10,616 nt of DNA, from the NCBI GenBank assembly GCA_031296355.1, contig JARLFX010000201.1, positions 1 through 10,616 on the forward strand, read 5' to 3'. The notes under the pieces are model-generated. The model made no database searches. It was not told where the DNA came from and saw only the letters and a list, made by a program, of their open reading frames with translations. Below, one piece after another: positions 6,841 through 10,616 of this stretch; the stretch's first letter is position 1; each line of letters begins with the position of its first letter. The position numbers and the translations under genes are program-made. The stretch is from Acidobacteriaceae bacterium (GTDB taxonomy: Bacteria; Acidobacteriota; Terriglobia; Terriglobales; Acidobacteriaceae).

Positions 6841-8116
6841 CCCCATCCACCGCCACAACAGCCTCCGCCGGATACAACGTCATCACCTTCGCCGCCCACG
6901 CCTCATACGTCAACCTGTCCTTCAGCTTCTCCCACTCCGCCGCCGGCAGCGCCATCAGATCCTCGCGCTTCACCCCCGGAACATCCGTGCCCACCGCCAT
7001 CAATCCGCCTTCGCGATCCTCCGGCATATAGTTCTTCGCGATGAACACATCATTCGCCTTAAGCCACTCACTGATGTGCGTCAGCGGAGCCTTCTCAATC
7101 TGCGCATGGCTCCAGTTCGCAAAATGAATCTGCTCGTCGAGCCACAAAAATCCATCGCGGTTCACCCACGATGGCCGATGGCTCACCCCCGGATAAAACA
7201 CCGTCGTGAACACATTCTGTTCGCTGCCATGCAGTTTGATCGTCTGCTCCCGCAGCGCCGCAAACCACTCCGGCCCGAAGTGCGGAATATCCATCACCGT
7301 ATCCTGCATCCCGTTCATCACCAGCGTCGGCCCGTGGTCTGCATTCAGTGCCCACAGCACGTTGCCCCGCATCTCCGCGCCCGCCACACCCGCCAGCGCG
7401 TGATACGGAGGCATCTGGCACGGCCTTGTTCCGCGGTCAAAATAGCTCCCCGGCCCGCCATAGTTTCCGCCGCCCGAAAGCACCACCGCATGAATCCGCG
7501 GATCAATCGCTCCCGCAATGCCGCTCACAAACGCGCCCATCGAATAGCCCACCACCGCAATCCGTTTCGCGTCCACGTCTTTGCGCTGGGTCAGCAGGGT
7601 GACCGCCTGCATCAGGTCCGTCTGCATCAGCCCCGCCAGCCGCGTGCCATACGGGAGCGGCAGCGCATCATGCGAACCCGCCTGCGACCTCTTTTCCCCA
7701 TTGCGTTCGCCTTCGCCGATGGGGTCATACGTCACCACCACAGCACCCGCGCGCGCAAACTCGATCCCGCTCCAGAACGCATACCAGCCAAACTTGTCGC
7801 TGCCATGCCCATTCACCACCACCACGCCCGGCAGCTTCGTCTTCGGCATCGGATTCGGCATGTAGACGATCGCCGGCACGATCATCCCATCGGCAGTGTT
7901 GTACGTAACGCGCTCTGCCGTCACGCCCTTCGCCACGGCAAACCGCGACCACGTCTTCGCCTGCAACGGTGGCAGCGCCGCAGGCACATGCAGCGCAGCC
8001 CTGATCTTCTGCCGCCACTCCGCATCGCGCTTCGCATCCGCCGCGTCCTTCTGCGCCACCGCAACCGCAGACACCGCGAACAACATCAGCGCCGTGCAAA
8101 TCCACCGCTTCGCCAT
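6803..8116 (-). CDS. secreted alpha/beta hydrolase (acetyl-xylan-esterase-like)
   Basis: The 437-residue protein begins with a Sec signal peptide: K3 and R4, hydrophobic stretch 6-20, likely cut after AVA at about residue 21. The mature part is an alpha/beta hydrolase with the oxyanion-region motif NGHG (102-105), the nucleophile elbow GYSMG with S192, a probable acid D272 (NGMQD) and the catalytic histidine H313 (GVSH). The fold and the long N-terminal strand region recall acetyl xylan esterases and related carbohydrate or peptide esterases; the substrate is not readable from sequence. A region after the catalytic domain (about 330-424) is of unknown role. The last 12 residues (426-437, starting VPQGLKPG) are encoded by a dispersed repeat that also supplies the stop. 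The ATG is 10 bp after the stop of the SIS gene, with AGGGG 7 nt upstream, suggesting one operon and possible translational coupling. Confidence 0.85.
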   Translation of the reverse strand: MAKRWICTALMLFAVSAVAVAQKDAADAKRDAEWRQKIRAALHVPAALPPLQAKTWSRFAVAKGVTAERVTYNTADGMIVPAIVYMPNPMPKTKLPGVVVVNGHGSDKFGWYAFWSGIEFARAGAVVVTYDPIGEGERNGEKRSQAGSHDALPLPYGTRLAGLMQTDLMQAVTLLTQRKDVDAKRIAVVGYSMGAFVSGIAGAIDPRIHAVVLSGGGNYGGPGSYFDRGTRPCQMPPYHALAGVAGAEMRGNVLWALNADHGPTLVMNGMQDTVMDIPHFGPEWFAALREQTIKLHGSEQNVFTTVFYPGVSHRPSWVNRDGFLWLDEQIHFANWSHAQIEKAPLTHISEWLKANDVFIAKNYMPEDREGGLMAVGTDVPGVKREDLMALPAAEWEKLKDRLTYEAWAAKVMTLYPAEAVVAVDGVPQGLKPGSVVR

Positions 8117-8126
8117 AACCTAACCC

Positions 8127-9251
8127 CTACTCCGTCACTACAGCCTTCACCAGGTTCCTCGGCCTGTCCACATCCACGCCGTGCTCACCCGCCACAAAGT
8201 ACGCAAACATCTGCAGCGGCACCACCTCTTCCAGCGGCAGCAGATACTCTCCACACGGCTGCACCTGCACCACATCCGTCGCCAGCGCTGCAATGTGTAC
8301 ATCGCCGTCATTGCAGATGGCCAGCACCCGCGCCCCCTGCTTCTGCATGTCTTCCAGCAGTTGCGCCGTCTTCTCATAGCGCAGCGCAGACTCATCATCA
8401 TTCGCATCCACCGTTGCCAGCACGATGAGCGGCGTCTCATAGCTCACCAGCGCATTGGGCCCATGCTTCAGTTCTCCCGCAGGATAGCCCTCCGCATGCA
8501 CATAAGAAGACTCCTTCAGCTTCAGCGCACCCTCGCGCGCAATCGCATAGTGAATGCCGCGCCCCAGGTACAAAAAGGTCTCCGCATCCGCATACTTCTT
8601 CGCCAGCAGAGCCACCGCCGTCTCCCACGCCGCCAGCTGCATCTCGATCAGCGCCGGCAGAGCCTCCACCGCAGCCACGCGCTCCAGTATCTCCTTCTCC
8701 GGCATGGTCTGCCGTATCTGCGCCACATACAGCGCCAGCAGATAGGCCACCAGCAGCTGCGCCGTAAAACTCTTCGTCGCCGGAATCGCCTTCTCCACCC
8801 CCGCCCACGTCGGCAGCGATACCGTCGCCTCCTGCGCCATGGTCGAATGTTCCACGTTCGTGATCGCCAGCGTCGGATGCCCCCGCCGCACCGCCTCGCG
8901 CAGCGCCGCCAACGTATCCGCCGTCTGCCCTGACTGCGAGATCACCATGATCGCCGGGTTGCGCTTGGTATTCGTCGAGCGGCAGATGTACTCGCTCGCA
9001 TACTCCACATCCACTGAGAGCCCGGCAAAATCCTCCAACCATATCTCCGCTGCCAGCCCCGCATGGCGGCTGGAACCGCTGGCCGCGATCACCACATCGC
9101 GCCGCTCCCGCAGCATCTCTCCCGCTGGCGCAAACACATCCGCGCGCAGGCGTCCCTCCTCCACGTAATGCGCTATCGTCTCCCGCAGCGCACCCGGCTG
9201 CTCATAAATCTCCCGCAACATCGCGTGTTCAAACTGGCGTGTATCGCCCAT
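8127..9251 (-). CDS. double-SIS amino-sugar-phosphate isomerase/deaminase, GlmS-like without glutaminase
   Basis: The 374 residues match the isomerase half of GlmS from its first conserved words (LREIYEQPGALRETI) to its C-terminus (DVDRPRNLVKAVVTE). SIS domain 1 (about 40-170) carries ASGSS (57-61) and SQSGQTADT (105-113), the sugar-phosphate-binding loops. SIS domain 2 (about 215-350) carries LGRG, KLKESSYVHAE and GELKHGP. E247, H263 and K369 correspond to the GlmS isomerase catalytic E, H and C-terminal K. The N-terminal glutaminase is absent: a frame extension to 9392 has no Cys2-type domain, so this is not a fragment. Known proteins of this form are GlcN-6-P deaminases (NagB-II/GlmD type), AgaS-like enzymes and fructosamine-6-P deglycases (FrlB). 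Amino-sugar-phosphate deamination or isomerisation in the cytoplasm is most likely. The start at 9251 has GAGG 8 nt upstream and fits the family. The hydrolase gene follows 10 bp downstream. Confidence 0.88.
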   Translation of the reverse strand: MGDTRQFEHAMLREIYEQPGALRETIAHYVEEGRLRADVFAPAGEMLRERRDVVIAASGSSRHAGLAAEIWLEDFAGLSVDVEYASEYICRSTNTKRNPAIMVISQSGQTADTLAALREAVRRGHPTLAITNVEHSTMAQEATVSLPTWAGVEKAIPATKSFTAQLLVAYLLALYVAQIRQTMPEKEILERVAAVEALPALIEMQLAAWETAVALLAKKYADAETFLYLGRGIHYAIAREGALKLKESSYVHAEGYPAGELKHGPNALVSYETPLIVLATVDANDDESALRYEKTAQLLEDMQKQGARVLAICNDGDVHIAALATDVVQVQPCGEYLLPLEEVVPLQMFAYFVAGEHGVDVDRPRNLVKAVVTE

Positions 9252-9256
9252 AGTGC
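9237..9256. repeat. 20-bp direct repeat, copy A, over the SIS start codon
   Basis: Contains TGTATCGCCCATAGTGC (9240-9256). Read on the minus strand it holds the start codon and the first codons (ATG GGC GAT ACA) of the SIS gene. It matches copy B at 18 of 20 positions. Confidence 0.75.
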
Positions 9257-9298
9257 CTACCTCTCTGCCTTCGATTGTACGGAAGCGCCGCCCCACCT

Positions 9299-9318
9299 GC
9301 CTGTATCGCCCACAGTGC
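9299..9318. repeat. 20-bp direct repeat, copy B, upstream of the SIS gene
   Basis: Contains TGTATCGCCCACAGTGC (9302-9318), offset 62 bp from copy A. On the minus strand its ATG equivalent is GTG (9313), opening an 18-codon frame that starts MGDT like the real protein and stops at TAG (9257-9259), 5 nt before the true ATG. No Shine-Dalgarno precedes this GTG, so translation is doubtful. Confidence 0.75.
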
Positions 9319-9327
9319 AAAATCCGC

Positions 9328-9380
9328 GCCAATATGCCAATTTCGCGGTATCCTGCGGTATTGGCTGTCTTATGAATACC
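9328..9380. promoter_or_regulatory. overlapping inverted and direct repeats in the divergent intergenic region
   Basis: GCCAATA (9328-9334) is matched by TATTGGC (9359-9365), GGTATT (9357-9362) by AATACC (9375-9380), and GCGGTAT occurs twice in tandem (9345-9351, 9355-9361). This lies in the 270-bp gap between the divergent SIS and glycosyltransferase genes and could bind a regulator of either. I found no convincing -35/-10 pair in the gap. Confidence 0.3.
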
Positions 9381-9521
9381 TGGATGATGCATAGCTCTTT
9401 GGGCTCTGCAAGACGGAAGTATCGCGGTCTAACCCCTTGGTGGTATGTTCGATGCCGTTCGCGAGACGCAAGATATCGCTAACCTCCCCAATTAGCTTGA
9501 ACCTTCTGTAAAGGAAAAGGC

Positions 9522-10616
9522 ATGCACGGCTCAGAGACCGATCAGGGCGTCACCATTGTTGGCGTGCCCCTCGACAATATGACGATGCAGTCCGCCATCG
9601 ACCGCATCGACGGCTACATCCGCGAAGGCGGCTTCCATCAGGTCGCCACCGCCAATGTCAACTTCCTGGTCAACTCCCTCCGTCACCCCGAACTCCGCAA
9701 GGTCCTCGGTTCCTGCGACATGGTGGTGCCTGACGGCATGCCCCTGCTCTGGATCTCCCGTCGTATGGGCACCCCGCTCCGCGAGCGTGTAACCGGTGTA
9801 GACATGGTGCCGCACCTCGCCCGCCTCTCCGCCGCGCACGGCTACCGCATCTATCTCCTCGGAGCGCTCGAATCCAGTTCCAACGCCGCTGTCACCATGC
9901 TCGAACGCCAGTATCCCGGCGTGCAGCTCGTGGGTCGCCACTGTCCCCCGTACAAACCTCTCGACGAGATGGACAATGAAGATATCCTGCGCCGTATCCG
10001 CGCAGCCCGCCCAGACATCCTGCTCGTCGCCTTCGGCAATCCCAAGCAGGAAATTTGGCTCGCCCGCCATCGCCACCGCCTGCAGGTGCCAGTCTGCATC
10101 GGCATCGGCGGCTCGCTCAACATGATCGCCGGCATCGTGCCCCGCTCTCCCGAAAAATATCAGCGCCTCGGCATCGAGTGGCTCTACCGCGCCAGCCGCG
10201 AACCCGGCCGCCTCCTCGGCCGCTACATCTCAGACGCCATGGGCCTCCTCCTTCCGCTCGCACGCCAGATGCTTGCCTTCGCCCGCCAGGGCGAACGCAC
10301 CCCGCTCTTTGAAGGCGCGCCCATCCAGCTTCCCGGCGTCACCATCTTTCCCCTCACCGGCGGCCTCAGCGGCTTTGATTGCTCCGCCCTGGAGGAGCAG
10401 ATTGACCGCCGCCGTGTCGGCAAAACGCATGTCATCCTCGATCTCTCGCAGTTGAACTTTATTGACGGCGTCGCGGTCACGCGCATCATCCGTCTGGCCA
10501 ACCGCCTCCATCAGCAGGAGAGCGGCCTCTGGCTGGCCAACCTTCGCCCATCCGTCTACCGCATCCTCCGCGGATCGCGCGCTGGCGATCCCGTTCACTT
10601 CGTCCGTTCCGTGCGC
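9522..10616 (+). CDS. WecG/TagA/CpsF glycosyltransferase fused to a STAS domain (3' end outside window)
   Basis: The frame is open from ATG 9522 to the window edge (365 codons, no stop). AAAGGA lies 7-8 nt upstream of the ATG. Residues about 10-240 form a WecG/TagA/CpsF (GT26) transferase, which adds a sugar from a UDP- or similar donor to an undecaprenyl-diphosphate-linked acceptor at the inner membrane during surface glycan synthesis. Seen are TANVNFLV (T43, N45), VVPDGMPLLW with D71 as the likely catalytic base, FGNPKQEIW (171-179), GIGGSLNMIAG, and the C-terminal GIEWLYRASREPGRLLGRY segment that contacts the membrane in the family. After a linker, residues about 274-365 form a STAS domain (ILDLSQLNFIDGVAVTRII, 305-323). 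The serine that is phosphorylated in anti-sigma antagonists (FIDSSG) is replaced by G/V (FIDGVA), so phospho-switching is unlikely. A polysaccharide cluster probably continues downstream. Confidence 0.92.
   Translation, partial: MHGSETDQGVTIVGVPLDNMTMQSAIDRIDGYIREGGFHQVATANVNFLVNSLRHPELRKVLGSCDMVVPDGMPLLWISRRMGTPLRERVTGVDMVPHLARLSAAHGYRIYLLGALESSSNAAVTMLERQYPGVQLVGRHCPPYKPLDEMDNEDILRRIRAARPDILLVAFGNPKQEIWLARHRHRLQVPVCIGIGGSLNMIAGIVPRSPEKYQRLGIEWLYRASREPGRLLGRYISDAMGLLLPLARQMLAFARQGERTPLFEGAPIQLPGVTIFPLTGGLSGFDCSALEEQIDRRRVGKTHVILDLSQLNFIDGVAVTRIIRLANRLHQQESGLWLANLRPSVYRILRGSRAGDPVHFVRSVR

Noticed and set aside
7076..8428. 450-codon open frame on the plus strand opposite the hydrolase and the SIS gene
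   Set aside because: Arg/His/Pro-rich translation without any domain, spanning two real genes on the other strand; a GC-bias shadow.
8181..8933. 250-codon plus-strand frame opposite the SIS gene
   Set aside because: Extremely Arg/Leu/Gln/His-rich, no motif, and opposite conserved catalytic segments of the SIS protein.
9252..9392. N-terminal extension of the SIS protein to 9392
   Set aside because: The added 47 residues are Arg/Gly-rich and unlike a GlmS glutaminase domain; the ATG at 9251 has a ribosome binding site and fits the family.

Overview
The window looks like chromosomal DNA of a high-GC member of the Acidobacteriota, most likely class Terriglobia (the Granulicella / Terriglobus / Edaphobacter group). 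This is an inference from memory, resting on strong C/G preference at third codon positions, a large NHL-propeller lipoprotein of a type I associate with these bacteria, and small intergenic repeats with cores GGGCTTTAGCCC and ATCCT...AGGAT. No ribosomal RNA gene or other direct marker is present, and no database was searched.

Layout, left to right. The window opens inside a PAS-domain sensory protein (3-833, +). Next comes uvrC (887-2803, +), the nucleotide-excision-repair endonuclease, carrying an in-frame palindromic insert at 1816-1841. A 170-bp spacer with a 12-bp palindrome, a small hairpin and a possible promoter leads to a large predicted lipoprotein with a beta-propeller (2974-5473, +). 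Its signal peptide and body lie in different frames, separated by a run of six G. A strong symmetrical terminator (5488-5526) separates it from the convergent minus-strand genes. These are a YiaK-type oxidoreductase (5544-6563, -), a repeat-filled spacer (6564-6802), a secreted alpha/beta hydrolase (6803-8116, -) and a glutaminase-less GlmS-like SIS protein (8127-9251, -). A 270-bp divergent region with direct and inverted repeats precedes a WecG/TagA/CpsF glycosyltransferase fused to a STAS domain (9522 to window end, +).

How the genes fit together. The SIS gene and the hydrolase gene are 10 bp apart and probably form one transcript. The SIS protein would act on amino-sugar phosphates in the cytoplasm, while the hydrolase is exported. 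The glycosyltransferase points to cell-surface polysaccharide synthesis starting here and continuing beyond the window. The YiaK-like enzyme suggests sugar-acid metabolism, but no pathway partners are visible. uvrC and the PAS protein are not clearly linked to the others.

I did not find a clearly new multi-gene system. The items most worth a second look are the G-tract frame break in the lipoprotein gene, repeat-derived peptide segments in two proteins (UvrC and the hydrolase), the duplicated start region of the SIS gene, and the glycosyltransferase-STAS fusion.
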